From: Oryzias latipes | Lineage: Eukaryota; Chordata; Actinopteri; Beloniformes; Adrianichthyidae | DNA length: 64,000 nt | NCBI RefSeq assembly: GCF_002234675.1 | Contig: NC_019859.2 | Coordinates: forward strand, 14,929,002-14,993,001 | Direction: 5' to 3' | Notes under the pieces: model-generated | What the model saw: only the letters and a program-made list of their open reading frames with translations | Databases searched by the model: none | Told to the model about the DNA's origin: nothing | In this document: in pieces, positions 13,111-47,600 of the stretch | How positions within the stretch are numbered: the stretch's first letter is position 1 | Layout: every line of letters starts with the position of its first letter | Program-made: the position numbers and the translations under genes

Positions 13111-13166
13111 GAGTTTCCAGGGCAATTTATACTGCATACCCGGAGTATAAATTGCCCTGGAAACTC
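13111..13166. repeat. Perfect inverted repeat, 22-bp arms, 12-nt spacer
   Basis: Arms 13111-13132 and 13145-13166 are exact reverse complements (GAGTTTCCAGGGCAATTTAT plus AC). The right arm runs straight into the LINE-like frame that follows. The spacer is TGCATACCCGGA. Confidence 0.85.
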
Positions 13167-13806
13167 AGACATTTGTGAGCACTGTGATAGTAATCTACCT
13201 GACAGTTACATGCATGCACTGTGGTTCTGTACACCTGTCCCGCCTCTCTGGCAACAGGTATGTGCGGATCTATCAGTCTGGCTTAATGTTTCATTCACCT
13301 GGAATGTGACAAATATTGAAAAAATAAACTTTTCTTGACTTACTGACAAATCAATCATCAGAAAAAAACTACATCCAGGTTTGTTCTGTTGTTCTTTTAT
13401 TTTCTTTTTTAATTACATCAGTAAATTAAGTCTTTGATTTTTAGAGTGCTTCCGTAAACAGCTTCTGAGAAAATAGCTCTTGGTTGTTTTTGTTTCTTTT
13501 ATTTATTTTTTTAACCCTGTAAAGCTCACTAGCTTAAAAACTTGACAGAAATTTTGAATGTCTTGGAATGAAGATCTCTTTCAAACCCTTTCTTCAAATC
13601 CAAAAAACACTTTTGATACTTTTTATGCTAATTATGAAGGTCGAATGATTTGGTTAGTCTTTGTCAGATTAAGATGCAAATATATTGACATCGATATCCA
13701 TGACAAAAAACAGCTTATTTACTCAAATTTGATCCACACATTTTTAACGTGGTATAACTGTATAAGAAAGAATTATTTACCAAATTTTGCCTTATACAGC
13801 AAGTAG
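13145..13806 (+). pseudogene. Fragment of L1-like LINE ORF2 C-terminus
   Basis: The frame at 13160-13338 contains a Cys/His cluster, CEHCDSNLPDSYMHALWFC, followed by TPVPPLWQQVCADLSVWL. This is the usual pattern near the end of L1/Tx1-type ORF2 (CxxC...H....C then PxW). After a stop, further frames (LTDKSIIRKKL near 13338; 82 codons at 13558-13806) may be the decayed rest. No reverse transcriptase core is present, so it is a 5'-truncated, inactive copy. Confidence 0.5.
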
Positions 13807-15205
13807 TTATTTATATTATTTTTTAAAAAGAAGTGCGTAAAGTGTTGAAAATTAGAAAAAACTCACCAAGTGTTTTTGAGATTTCTTGGTAGCAGCCATT
13901 TTTGAAATAACCAGGAACAGCATTTTACTGCCCCTACTGGAATAATGATGAACTACAGGGCAGAAACATGCACCAAGTTAAATACAACGGGTTTTAAAGG
14001 GAAAGTTGGGATCATGCTAATGAGATAGAGATCTCAGAAATGCATGTACTAAATATGATACCAATGGTTATCTAGGGTTATCTAAGACAATGCTGCAATC
14101 TTAGTAGCAGATCAAGAAAAAAATACACGTTTTTAATGTAAAATGACAGAAATTGCTTAAACTACTGTAAAAATGTTGAGCTTTGAGTCTTTTTGGTAGG
14201 TGAAACCTTCGCCTCCTTTTCCTGTTTGATTCCCACACTTCAGAATTCCTCCCTCGTTCCCCGAACAGCATTCCGGCAGCCATCTGCTGCAGGTAAGACA
14301 CAAACTGCTCATAAGTGTGTCACATCACCTCCCTTCAAAAGAAGCTGCGGACATCCACGCTCCATTTCATGCGTGGAGATGGATGCTGACCCAGTTCGTT
14401 TTTTTGATCTTAAAGAAGGAAAGATGAAATGACCACAGTGACTTTGACAGAGGTCGGCGGCACAATCAGCCAGATCAAAGCGCGCACCATTCAATCGGAT
14501 CTGTGACTGCGCAGACATCTATCACAGGGAGAGCGGTTAAAAAGAGTCATGGGACTGACACTGACAAGCGCCACTGTGCCGCCAATAACAGGCGTCTGCG
14601 GTAAAGAGGCTCAGAACAGATTGGCAGCTTTAGAACTTCCCCCTTTGCTTCTTAAAAGGCCAGTAATGAAAAGATGTGTTGCCATGAGGCCACCAAAGTA
14701 GGAGACGCTGTGATCCAGCCTTGGGTTCAACTGACACGCACCACATGTGAGGAATTCCGGCCAATTAATCTTCTGGAATCAAAAGAATCTTTAATCATTT
14801 TTTTGTTACAAAAAAAAGAAGGCATGGCAAATGAATGTCATGTCACCTAAAAAGAAAGGGACTTTTTTGACAAAAACATTCAGAAAAGTGCTTCAACACT
14901 CATTTCTGAATTCATTTTATTCTCTTTATCTACGTGAATGGCAATCTTGACACTTTTAGCGCACAGATTTATAAAATATTCACACTAAAAATCAGTCAAA
15001 ACCTTAGTGTGCGCATGTTCAAAGCACAGTTGGAGAAGGATTTAAGACATTTTAGGTATAAAGCGGGCAGCGGAGAGGTAAAACACAGCTTCCAGGCTGC
15101 AAACAAATGACAGTCGTATCCCCCTTTCAGTTGTGTTATCGAAAAAAAGCAAACACACGCTTAAAGGGTGTACAATGAGATCTTTATGAAAGCCATTAAG
15201 ACACT
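13807..15205. other. Downstream flank of suclg1, no gene recognised
   Basis: 14180-14700 is less AT-rich than its surroundings and looks unlike a repeat, but its ORFs overlap on both strands without a domain. It might hold regulatory sequence, which I cannot show. Confidence 0.35.
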
Positions 15206-15210
15206 ACTGT

Positions 15211-15399
15211 TTTATTTTCTTTTCCATTATGTGCAAGGTACAAGTTCATGGCTGAAATTACAATATAAACACTGGATGTGCGCATCTTTGATGAAATTAT
15301 CAGGGTTTACAGATCCTGTAGGGCACGTCCACCTCCAGAATCACTTCACGTAGCAGGCGGTGGAGGGAAGAGGGTCAAAGGTCAGCTGTCTCACACATC
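15211..15399 (-). other. suclg1: suclg1 3' UTR with candidate polyadenylation signal
   Basis: Downstream of the stop at 15400, the first AATAAA on the minus strand is at 15216-15211. This gives a 3' UTR of roughly 190-210 nt. The signal is read directly; its use is inferred from position only. Confidence 0.45.
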
Positions 15400-37457
<22,058 letters not shown>

Positions 37458-37459
37458 CT

Positions 37460-38189
37460 TCGGTCATTCAGCAATGACACCAGGGTCTAAGGACCTCACA
37501 CTAAATGCAGCTGACCACAGATATCCCTGTAAAATATGCGAGTTTTAACAATATCTAATCAAAAAGAGGTTTTACATTGCATTATATATTAAGATATTCT
37601 TTTCAAGCCGATAAATGATTTATGTTTGTCTATAAAAAGAATAATAAGAGAAAATTGCTTTTGTTTTATTTTTTTAATACAGGCGCAGATCAGGGGCCTC
37701 GGCACCCTCTGAGTTCTGAAGTCGACTGTTAAGTGTGGAGACAGAACGGCCACTAGATGGCGCCCTTAATCTGTCAAAGTAGGCTACTTCTTTTATCACA
37801 TCTGCAAATGATAAAAAAAAGCACTTTTTTAATATTAAATAGCCAGAAGTTTTCAACCTCTTAGATTTTACTACATTTAATGATAATAAAGACAAACCCT
37901 GATTTGCTTTAGGGATATCTACATTATTCAGGTATTTAGCTGCAGATCCTCATGTATCAAAATTTTGAAAAGCTTGCAATCAGTAAGCGATTTAAAAGTA
38001 CTTAAAGTTTGCAATTACTTTTAAAACAATGTGACATTGACTTTTGAACACGTTTCAATTTCCTTTTGTAAAAATAATTACTGCAACTTTGACTTGATTA
38101 GTGATGATTCTCCTCTAGTACTTTACAACTGAATTTATTGCAGTTATTTGTGACTGTATGGGATTTTATTTATTTCATTTTATTTACTT
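37460..38189. other. suclg1 upstream flank
   Basis: Directly upstream of the minus-strand gene, so the promoter must lie near 37460-37760. The segment has no CpG island or TATA box that I can point to; a moderately GC-rich patch is at 37680-37770. Confidence 0.35.
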
Positions 38190-38905
38190 TTCCACATGGT
38201 GAGGGAGTCCACAACATCTGAGCTAGGTGGCCCTGTCTGGGGCCTCTGCTGGTCACCAGTGTCCGCCTTGAGTGCCTGGATCGGCTGGGCTGCTGCGCTG
38301 TCTGCAGCTGGCTGTGGGGTGTGGGGTGCCGGGCCTCCTGCCTTTGCTGGAGCATTCAATGTGATAAAGGTACACTCTAAGAAGCACACGTTCATTCACC
38401 TGCTTATTCACTTTTGCAAAAATATTGGCATGCAATGTTTTTAACACCCCTCTCCAATAATGTTGGACATGCAAATCTTGTGTGTACCTGTCTGTGTGAA
38501 TAACTCAATTTTCAGTCAGTGCACCCTGTGAGATACACTAGTAACATGTAAATAGTTGTGTGCATACAATTTGTTGGTGTGTGATGGTGTGTATGTGAGA
38601 ACTAAGTCATGCAATTTACTTATGACTCTTGTGTTATGACTCTGTATTATCAAACTGCTCCCCCCACTATCTCCCTCATCTTAAGCCTTTATCCCCCATC
38701 TCGAACATACCACTCTTTTTCTGCATATAAACATAATTATTATAAATAAAGCTTTTTCTCAAATACAACACTTTTTATACAAATTTACACTTTGTTAGTC
38801 TGAAGATCCATAAACCCCTGTTGTAACAGTAAAATCTGTTCAACAAAACAGGCTTTCAGCTCTTATGTGTTTGCTCAACTGTTGGACAGAACAAGTTAAA
38901 AGTAA
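38190..38905 (+). repeat. Unclassified interspersed repeat, copy 2
   Basis: Same architecture as 33455-34178: GC-rich head (38220-38350), pyrimidine-rich middle (38650-38720) and a tail with TTATACAAATTTACACTTTG and GTTTGCTCAACTGTTGGACA followed by GAACAAGTTA. Lies between suclg1 and cisd2. Confidence 0.55.
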
Positions 38906-39529
38906 TACTAAATAAATTATAACAACTTATTTGATTTATCTCTTGCCATTTAACTATTACTGACTTATGTGATACTATTTTGCTTTCACTTTTACTTTGA
39001 AACAGTCTCTCTTTGTTTTTAATTTTGTTTTTAATTTTTTAATTGCCTCCTAGTCCTCAAACTTAGCTGGATTTGTTTATCAGCTCCTCATTTGCATTGA
39101 CCTGGTAAAAGTGCAGCCTATGGAGAATCAACTTTTTTCCCCTTTTCAATACTCTTGCAATTTCACTTTATTTGTATTGAATATACTTAAAATCTATCTT
39201 GTGGCCTACATATAAAAACGTCTCTAATATTTTGATATTCTATTGGACATTAATGTTTTTATCTTTGACTGTTACAACCGAAACATCAGGTCCTTTATTT
39301 AAATGCTTTTATGTTTTAAAACGTGAAAGCTCATAGGAACATTCCACAATTCTTTTTTTATTTACAGGGGGAAATGGGGATGAGGCACAATACATTCGGT
39401 ATTTGGTGAGAATATAACTATATTCATATTTTTAGTGATATTTTAGAAACACGTTTAAAATCGAACAAATTTAAACGATGAAAACTCTAAAATCCAGCCA
39501 AGGTGCCCTTTCACAGCATCATTAGGTTG

Positions 39530-39776
39530 CACCACCGGCGTCCAATCAGAGTACACCAGCTCCTCCGACGCTGATTGGTCGAGCGCTGTTGTCACATGAC
39601 AACAGAATCTGTATTCACGACAGTGTCTACGCTTGGTTTCGGGAGTGGCGACTCTTTTACGGGCGGAGTTTGCGCACGCGCGCCAAGGCGCGCCTATAAA
39701 CCAACGTAATGACATAAAGCGAACCCAGGAACTAACAAAGTCAAAGCCAAAACAGGACCCCGCGGAGCGATTCGAG
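39530..39776 (+). promoter_or_regulatory. cisd2: cisd2 promoter and 5' UTR
   Basis: A GC- and CpG-rich island in AT-rich surroundings directly upstream of the cisd2 ATG. It carries two CCAAT boxes in opposite orientation (CCAAT 39542-39546; ATTGG 39574-39578), an E-box-like CACATG near 39593, a GC box GGGCGGAG at 39661, an alternating CG-rich stretch 39671-39693 and a TATA-like TATAAA at 39695-39700. With the TATA-like box in use, transcription would start near 39725-39730 and leave a 5' UTR of about 50 nt. Motifs are seen; their use is inferred. Confidence 0.6.
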
Positions 39777-41609
39777 ATGGTTTTAGAAACTATTTCAAGA
39801 ATAATAAAAGTCCAGCTTCCAGCTTATCTGAAAAAGCTTCCACTACCGGAAAGCATCGGTGGATTCACCAAGCTAACAGGTAAAATAAAAAAAGCCTTGC
39901 GGGTCTCTGTCATGTGAAAAATGACAAGTTGAACTTTTCAACACAGAGTAACAAGCTAATAAATGTGCACATTTGAACCCGCGATAGCATCTATTGATAC
40001 TTTTTACACCAAAAAAAGCACGTGTTTATATATAAAAATAACTAGCAGAAATGTGAAATGTGACCCTGGTTACAGATCAAAACTAATCCCAACCTGCAGA
40101 AACATGTGATTATGGTTTTTTATTATGGTTTGTTCTTTGAAATGTGCCATTTACAGGTGAATGCAGGTTTTTGTTTTGTTTCTAAGTTTTAAGATAAAAC
40201 ATTTATAAATCACATGGGTTTTTACCTCATTCAATTCATCAATGGTTAACTCAATTTCATTAATTGCAATGGTTCTTTTGGGTTTAAGCAACTGCATTTC
40301 CTGGTCTGATCCCAGGTTTAGCACCAACAGTTCATTCATCAGCTGCAGCTGTAGTACTTTGAATATATCAAACAGATGCATCTCTATTATTTTCCCTGGA
40401 CCCTTTTTTGCATAGCAACACACTAAACCTGTTGTTACAGCTCAGTAGGATGATGTGTGTCAAACCATAAACACATGACACTGTGTTGCAGAATTCAGTT
40501 AATATCCTGGTTTCAATGGGGGGAAAGCAACTTTGTTTACAGGTTTGATGCAATAAATGAGTGTTAAAGTTGAAAAAAACAAAAAATACTTGCTTTGTTT
40601 TGACATGAAATTATGACATTTACTAAGTATTTATCAGGAACATCACTTAGAATCTTCCATCTTGAAAGACCCTTCTTCCTTATTTTATTTTATTTTTAAG
40701 AATAGAGTTGTTTTAGAGTAAAAGTGCCTCATGATTGAGTAAAACTCTTTTTGTGTAACTGATCAAATCCTCCCTCTGTGGCTTGTCCTTGCTTGCGCCT
40801 CATAATGTAAGGAAGGGTTTTCCCCATAGCAGTTTCCAGGCGGTTACTGATGATATAAGGTGACACTAAATGCAGCTCCGGCATGAAGCTGGTGAATTGC
40901 ACATGACATCTATGTAAAATTGTTTACAAAATAAGAGCGACATGATATGTGACATACTTGGTTGCATCGCTGAACTCATTGCGCTGAGAGGACGGAGCCT
41001 AAACACAACTGTATTTTCAGGAAATATTTCCTGTCAGCTCAGATCAAGCTGCTGGTGACGACAAAAAGGGATATTCTGGGAGTTTTGACGAGCCTCTTGT
41101 TAGGATTACCCCCGACTCTTGATGGCTTCTTTTAGTGTGTTGCTGATGTGCAAACGTCTTTGTCTGCAGTGTCAGAGTGGCTCCGGTTGCTGCCGCTCCT
41201 GGGCATCTTGGCCTTGCTGGGCTATCTGACCATTCGCCCTTTTCTGCCCAAGAAGAAGAAGCAGAAAGACAGTCTGATCAATCTGAAGATCCAGAAAGAG
41301 AACCCTAAAGTGGTCAACGAAATTGATATTGAGGACCTGAACTGTCAAAATGTGTGTTACTGTCGCTGCTGGCGCTCCAAAACTGTAAGTTATGGAATTT
41401 TTTTTTTTTTTTTCATTAAACTTAACAGAAACTGCTTTATAGTTTAGGGTTTATTTTCGTGGTTGAGATAAGGGTGTGTTTTCTGCATCTCACTGATCAT
41501 CATCATCTTCCTCTTTTAGTTTCCTGTTTGTGACAAGTCACACTTAAAGCACAATGAACTCACTGGAGACAACGTGGGACCGCTCATACTCAAAAAGAAG
41601 ATTCTATAG
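39777..41609 (+). CDS. cisd2: CDGSH iron-sulfur domain-containing protein 2 (3 exons)
   Basis: Exons 39777-39879, 41170-41384 and 41520-41609 (408 nt, 135 aa, the same length as human CISD2). A short amphipathic N-terminus (MVLETISRIIKVQLPAYLKK) is followed by one membrane segment around residues 38-60 (LRLLPLLGILALLGYLTI). The basic stretch RPFLPKKKKQK and the soluble 2Fe-2S domain follow. Cluster ligands line up with human numbering: Cys99, Cys101, Cys110 and His114 are all present. The protein (NAF-1, miner1) is a tail-out homodimer of the ER and mitochondrial outer membrane acting in calcium balance, autophagy and iron-sulfur transfer; human loss causes Wolfram syndrome 2. Oddity: the CDGSH core reads CDKSH, Lys112 replacing Gly. 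Introns begin GTAAAA and GTAAGT and end in AG. Confidence 0.97.
39880..41169 (+). other. cisd2: cisd2 intron 1, no feature recognised
   Basis: AT-rich intron with GT donor and CTGCAG acceptor. A 90-codon minus-strand ORF (40151-40423) has no domain and is taken as chance. Confidence 0.45.
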
Positions 41610-42390
41610 CTTTCTTTTTAACAGATTCTGCCACTTGTTTGTTTTTCTGGTTTTGTCTCTGTGCCACATTTGCTCTTATTGGATAACACAATCTGCAGCC
41701 TGACTCTAAATTTTTAATTTAATGAAATTAAAGAAGTCACTTTCTGCAAGGGCCTTTTTTTTACCAGCTTGGCCTTTAGAAAATGGTTAAAGCCCCTCAT
41801 AATCATGTGCATTCTTTGTGGAAGAAAGAACAGTAAGATCGCCATGAAGCCTGAAAGACCTACAGTAACTCCGTGATGAAGTCTGATAGTCAGATGGAAA
41901 CCTTTTCCCTTAAAATGTCATTACTTAGTCTGTAGGCCAACATGTCTACTTGTTGCACTGTAAAGGTTTCTTTCTTGCCTTTTGGTTGGCCATATTTTAA
42001 TCTTTTTCTTTATGGTGTGAAAGTTAACATTATATATAAAATAAGTTATAGTATGTATGATAGCCAACTTAGTCATTCCTTAAAGTTTCTTTTTTTGTAT
42101 TTAACCTAATTTCCTTTATACACCACTAAGTGATACTATCATATTGCTAAATTTAACATGAGTTAACTGCAAAGGATTATGGTCTTTTTGCTGACAGTAT
42201 GTGTTATCTAAATCATTGCTATAACTTTTAACTAAAGTACTTACAGTATAATTGTGAAAAATGTCAATTCTTGTCAAAATAAATGCTCATAGTTAACTAA
42301 AATAGTTCTGTCAGATTAAAACTGCTTGTTTTCTTCAAGTATGAAAAAATGTTGAAGTTTAATGCAAATAAAAATGTACAAAAGTCATTT
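41610..42390 (+). other. cisd2: cisd2 3' UTR with two candidate polyadenylation signals
   Basis: The AT-rich tail after the stop contains AATAAA at 42278-42283 and again at 42367-42372, giving 3' UTRs of about 690 or 780 nt. Both signals are read directly; which is used is unknown. Confidence 0.45.
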
Positions 42391-42593
42391 GTCTCATTTT
42401 CTTAATATTGTCAATTATCTTTTCAATAGACACGCTAACAGTCTAAAGCTGCTTTTAAGGTAAAGCTAATGTCTATGCTAACTTTAGCATGCTAGCATTC
42501 ACAGATAGTAGCAACACTGTGATGGTGCTAAATACAATTACCAAAAAATCACTACTTTGTACATAATTCTGTGGGTTTTAAAGAAGTACATAC

Positions 42594-43020
42594 ATGGAGA
42601 GGACATTCTGTAGGCAAAAATGTTGCTGTGATAGGGCTGCAAGGGTCCCAAGTAAGAATCTTATTGCACTGGTCCCAAGCCCGGATAAATACAGATGTCT
42701 TTGCCTAATAAGATATGTGAAACAGACCTATGATATCCAGACTGGATTGGTCGAGGTTAACCACGACCACCATGTGTGCTACTTGTCCAATGGGGAACCA
42801 GTGGAAATTGGACTTCTGTTGGTCGAAGGACAGCAGGAAGGTGTGTGTGTACCAGGCAAGAGGTCCAGAGGAAGACCAAAAGGTTTATGGACGTAGTGAA
42901 CAAAGACATGAAGGTGGCTGGTGTTTGAGAAGAAGATGCAAAGGACAGGTTTAGATGGAGGAAGCTGATTCGCTATGGCGACCTCAGAAGGGAAAGGCAG
43001 ATTCTGTAGTAAAAATGGCT
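42594..43020 (+). pseudogene. Degenerate LINE reverse-transcriptase C-terminal fragment
   Basis: Around 42850-43010 the frames read GKRSRGRPKG, then after a shift FMDVVNKDMKVAGV, a stop, and EEDAKDRFRWRKLIRYGDLR plus RERQ. This is the familiar end of a fish LINE ORF2 (RGRP.k.W.D.v..DM...G). It ends in CGCTATGGCGACCTCAGAAG plus GGAAAGGC, related to the 3' tail of the SINE at 11641-11863. Frameshift and stops mean it is dead. Confidence 0.6.
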
Positions 43021-44652
43021 ACAGTACAAACTTTTTTTCAGGTTTTCAATTATGAAATGCAAGATTGTACTGCAAAGGATTCAGACCATTATCAGTTGAG
43101 AATCATTTGTATAAAAACTATTAAAATTCTCCAAGCTTTAAAGTAGCACTGGTAGGAAAATTAAAATAAAGTCTCCATTGGTCAAATATGATCCATAATA
43201 GAAGAGAGCTCCTTAAACGCTTCAACAGGAATGATCATTTTAGCAGCATTTTAAGGATATGTTGTATAGGAACACACAAAGCCATGAATTCAGTGTGATA
43301 AAACAATTTATGCAAGTTCTATTTGTACAAAGTGTATTGGTTAATATTTGCAGCAATACTGTAGATGTACAAAAAAAACATTTAAAAAAAAAAAAAAACT
43401 TAAACCATATTCTCTAACATTTGTTTGAATAAAGATAAAATTAAAGACAAACATTACACTCAATGGATCTAAATGTGTTTAAACTTATACAGTGATAAAA
43501 ACACAATTCTCTATTGAATAGATCAACATATAAACTAAAGCATAGGATGTACGGTAGTAGCTGTCTCTTGGCATTTCCATTAGCATTATGTATCAACCCA
43601 AGTATAGTGCAGTAAAAAATGTGGTATTTGTTGTAAACTATTCAATTCATCAACATATAAAACATGTCACAAACATGCTGAACTATCACATTGACATTAA
43701 TAAAAACATATTGCTTTAAGGGCTGACTTCAAAACCCCACAAAGACAAGTGCTTTTAGTGAGTAGTCTAAAGCTACTTTCATACCTCCCGAGGCGTCGCA
43801 CGTTCAAGAGACTACGTCCAATGAAAAGTCTATTGAAATGCGCGTCTCGGGCTTCCTCGTTCAAAATCTTGCATTCACGCAAAGCAATGCAGGTTTCCAT
43901 GACTGTTTTCGGGATCAACGTACAAAACGTGTGGATACTGAACGCACGTTGAAAGTTTTGACCAATCAGGGACTTGGATTTGATAGTGAGGAATAGATTT
44001 TTTTTTTTAATTCATTGAAGTGCTAACCTTTTGAACAGTGATTGCGGAAGTTAAATTAAGAGTTGCGGTTTGGAATTCTATGACATTTATCGAAAATGGA
44101 GCTGTAAAAGAAAAATCCTGGAGCAAGATGTGCACCGCTTTGATATTTCACACCAAGCCTCTTCCAGTTGTCGGTGGAAGACATGTGCTAGTAAACAGTG
44201 GAAATAGAAGAAGCAGCCCCTTCCTGCTTGTCCATGATAGATATGTGCATTGAATGACCCACGTTTAGCCCGGTGTGTCAGCAGCTTTAGTAAAACAGTA
44301 GTTTATCTATACACCCCTTTTCCTTTCAAGTCCAACTACTAAAACCAACAGAAAACAAATACTGGATTCAGTGAAGCTCTGGATAATCAATCCATGTTTC
44401 TAAACGATTGGGAGCCTCACAACAGCATATAGAAGAATAATTTCCTTTCCTTAGACAAAAGATCTTGTTTTAAAAGATTCATCCAGCAGGACACAACAGA
44501 CACAGTGTCTTTGTTTAGAATGTGGGGTCTGGAAACCACCAGAGGCTATAAATACAGGACTGATAAACATCCGGAGCTGACCAACGGAGAGCCACTTGGT
44601 GGCTAAAGGGCAGCTCAGACATCTGAGGTGTGAAGAACAGTGGATGGAGTTA
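43021..44652. other. Gap between cisd2 and slc9b2 including the slc9b2 3' UTR
   Basis: The upper part (from 44652 down) must contain the slc9b2 3' UTR. I see no canonical AATAAA close to the stop; an ATTAAA lies near 44012-44007 on the minus strand. Other sequence is AT-rich without supported features. Confidence 0.35.
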
Positions 44653-47600
44653 TCAGAGTGTACTCTCGAATGTGACTGGAGTTTCACCGTCATCATCTCC
44701 TCCTGCTTCTGTTCCTAAATACAAAAAAAGACACACATTTCATAAAATTAAATCACAAGTTGTTCAAGTTCTGAGTTACAGATGTAAAGAGGAGTGAGCG
44801 ATAGAGAAGCAGGAAAACTCACTGGGATTTTGAGCTGAAACTAGAGGATCTAGAACTATGCAAATGTTTGTTGACGTGGACCAGGCTGGAATTTAAGTAA
44901 GGTAAGGAAACTAAAGCAGGTGGAGGGAAATCACAAAGAGCAGCAGTGGCACTTTTCATTCCTCAACGTTGACCTTTACCCACCTAAAAAGAACGTAGAC
45001 AAATTGGGTTTGACTCGCTCACCACAGTCTAAGATCTTTGGTTTTTGCAGCAGGCGGGGCCCGCAGAGGCCTATAATAAGAGCTCCTATGGGAGCAGTGA
45101 GGAGAATGGAGAGCACAGCCACAGTCAGCACGTCCATGCCGTTCTGGATCAGATGTGAGTCACCGTTTACTCGAGCCATGTCTAAAGCTTTGGAGCCTAT
45201 AGCCGCCTGGTGAGGACAAGAATGAAACCAGTGACTCATCTGGGAGAGAATTTTTGGATACTCAATTTGGTGCAAACTGCATGGAAACCATTTGCTGACC
45301 TGCACGGTTGCTTTGGGAATCCATGCCAGAGCTATGAACACCTTTTCTCGAGTGTTGAAATCAGCAAACAGCACACAGACATAGGTGAACAGCACTCTAA
45401 CCAGCAGAGCGATGAGCAAAGAGGCTATACCCAAACCTGCAAAGACAGACAAAAGGAGAGATAAAACACCTTCAAATACATGACCATCACAATATCAAAA
45501 ACAAGAAGGTTGGGCTTTATTGTGAATAAAAACTGATTGTTATACCACATTTGCATTGGAATAAACTCAAACCCTAAAGGCAAATTAGTCTGCTACTTTA
45601 GGATACGAGTGTCGGGAGTGACAGGGATTTTATTATTAAGAAAGAGATAAAGAAGTAGCAAATTATGCAAATTTGACATCAATTTCACGTCCCGCGTCAA
45701 ATTCACTGCGTCCCGCTGTGTGTGGGAGGAGCTACCACTAAAAGTGTTTAGCCTCATCTACGCATTAATGAAGACACGGATGATGTGGAATTCTTTTGAG
45801 GAGCCCCTCAAAAACATCAGTAATCATGTCTCCATGTCTGGGTTCATGACATCATTCAGACATTCTCTCAGTGCGGGGAGGTTCACCATCTACTGCAGGA
45901 GCTGCGCCTGAATGACGGCCCCTTTTAGAGCTATTTCCATCTCTCTGTGACCCAGTTTGACAACTCGCTGTCCCACATTAGTCCAAGGAGTGAAAAATGT
46001 TAAATAAGATTGAAATGAAATTTTCCTCATATAAAAAAGTGAAATGTCAAGTTAAGTCGAAGCACAAACGGCAGAGATCAGATTCTCCTCCATGTTGGTT
46101 TTGGTTGATCAAATCATCAACACGTCACAGACCAAAGAAGAGTTTCTGACTCATGAGATGCAAATTCTTTGCCAAAACTTCTGATATTTGAACTCTGGAA
46201 ACATTGGGATCTTGAAAATGTGCCACAGCATCTCTGATTGCATCTGTACATTGACTTAGCGGCCCACTCCCATGAAAATCGTGTTTTTAACATATTCTTG
46301 TGGAATCTTTCTGATGATGGAGGACATATATATAAAAAAATTAAGCTCAATATTGCCCTTCTAAGTTTTTGGAGTATATAATACGCTGGGCGGGCAGCAA
46401 GCTCCCTGCTCCAAGCTCCAAATAATGGGGAGTGGGGGGGCGGGGTTGCTCTGCGCCAACAATCCCTGCCACAACTCAGAGGGGAATCTCCTATCAACTC
46501 CTGCTCCTCTGCAGAAACTATGTCCCAGTATCCAGTCATAGATCAAAAGATGATCAAAGTGGGACATAAATATTGAAACTGGACTTCTCTGTTGTGTTTG
46601 AATGTAGCTTAAGGTTTTTCAGTAATCTTACCGACTGCATGTCCCTCCAATTCAGAGAGGCGAATTTCCGCACCAATTAGTCCGAACAGCAGAGGCTGAA
46701 AGACATCCCAAGCCCACCCCACAACCTCCTCCACACGTGCCTTAAGACAAAACACAAGACGATATCAAGGCCGCAGCAGACACGTGGAATCTGCTGATGC
46801 TGGGATCTAACACTCTCTGCACAGCCTTCACCTTTTCTGCCCCCCAGCCGAGGCCAGCCAGGAATGCCAGCAGCAGGGTGCAGAGGCCTCCAGAGCCGGG
46901 AAAGCCTGCCACATCACTGCCAAACACAGCAAAGACAGACAGACCCAACACCAAGAAGGAACGCTTCATCACCACGTATTTCTACAAGAGAAAGTCAACA
47001 ATGACAATATTTCAGCTGAAGGAAACATCCCAACTTTATGTCACTGAATTATCCTGGTAAAGACGTCTGCAGAATCGGAATTTCTAATCCCATTCTAATC
47101 AAACTGCACTGATTCGGAAGATCATGTTTACAAAGAATAACCCGCTGTCAATACGACACACTTGTAGGAATGTAATGCATAAAGACATGGCACACCTGGT
47201 CCACACTTGGGAAGTACTGAATGAGGATGCCGAGGAGAATTCCAGCAACCGTCCCGCCGGTCACTTCCAGAACCCCTCGGAGGAGGTTGTACCCCGTGGA
47301 GCCTAATGAGATTAGGAGAAAATGAATTAAGAAATCAGTTGTGCTGAATATTAGACTGAACGTTTATTTGATTCATTTCTCAGCCTTGAATATTGAGTTG
47401 AGCTGACTTTTTTGTGTGGATATTTTAAGAACTCTTTGGTTCTGTGTCTCCTGACAGAACATTGTTCCGTCTGCTCTGTTGATCTACGGCATGGGTCGGC
47501 AACCTGAACCTCTCAAAGAGCCATTTGGATCAGCTTCCCACAGAAATGAAAGCACAGGGAGCCCCAACACTAGGGGTGTTAGAAAAAATGTTTTTGCAGA

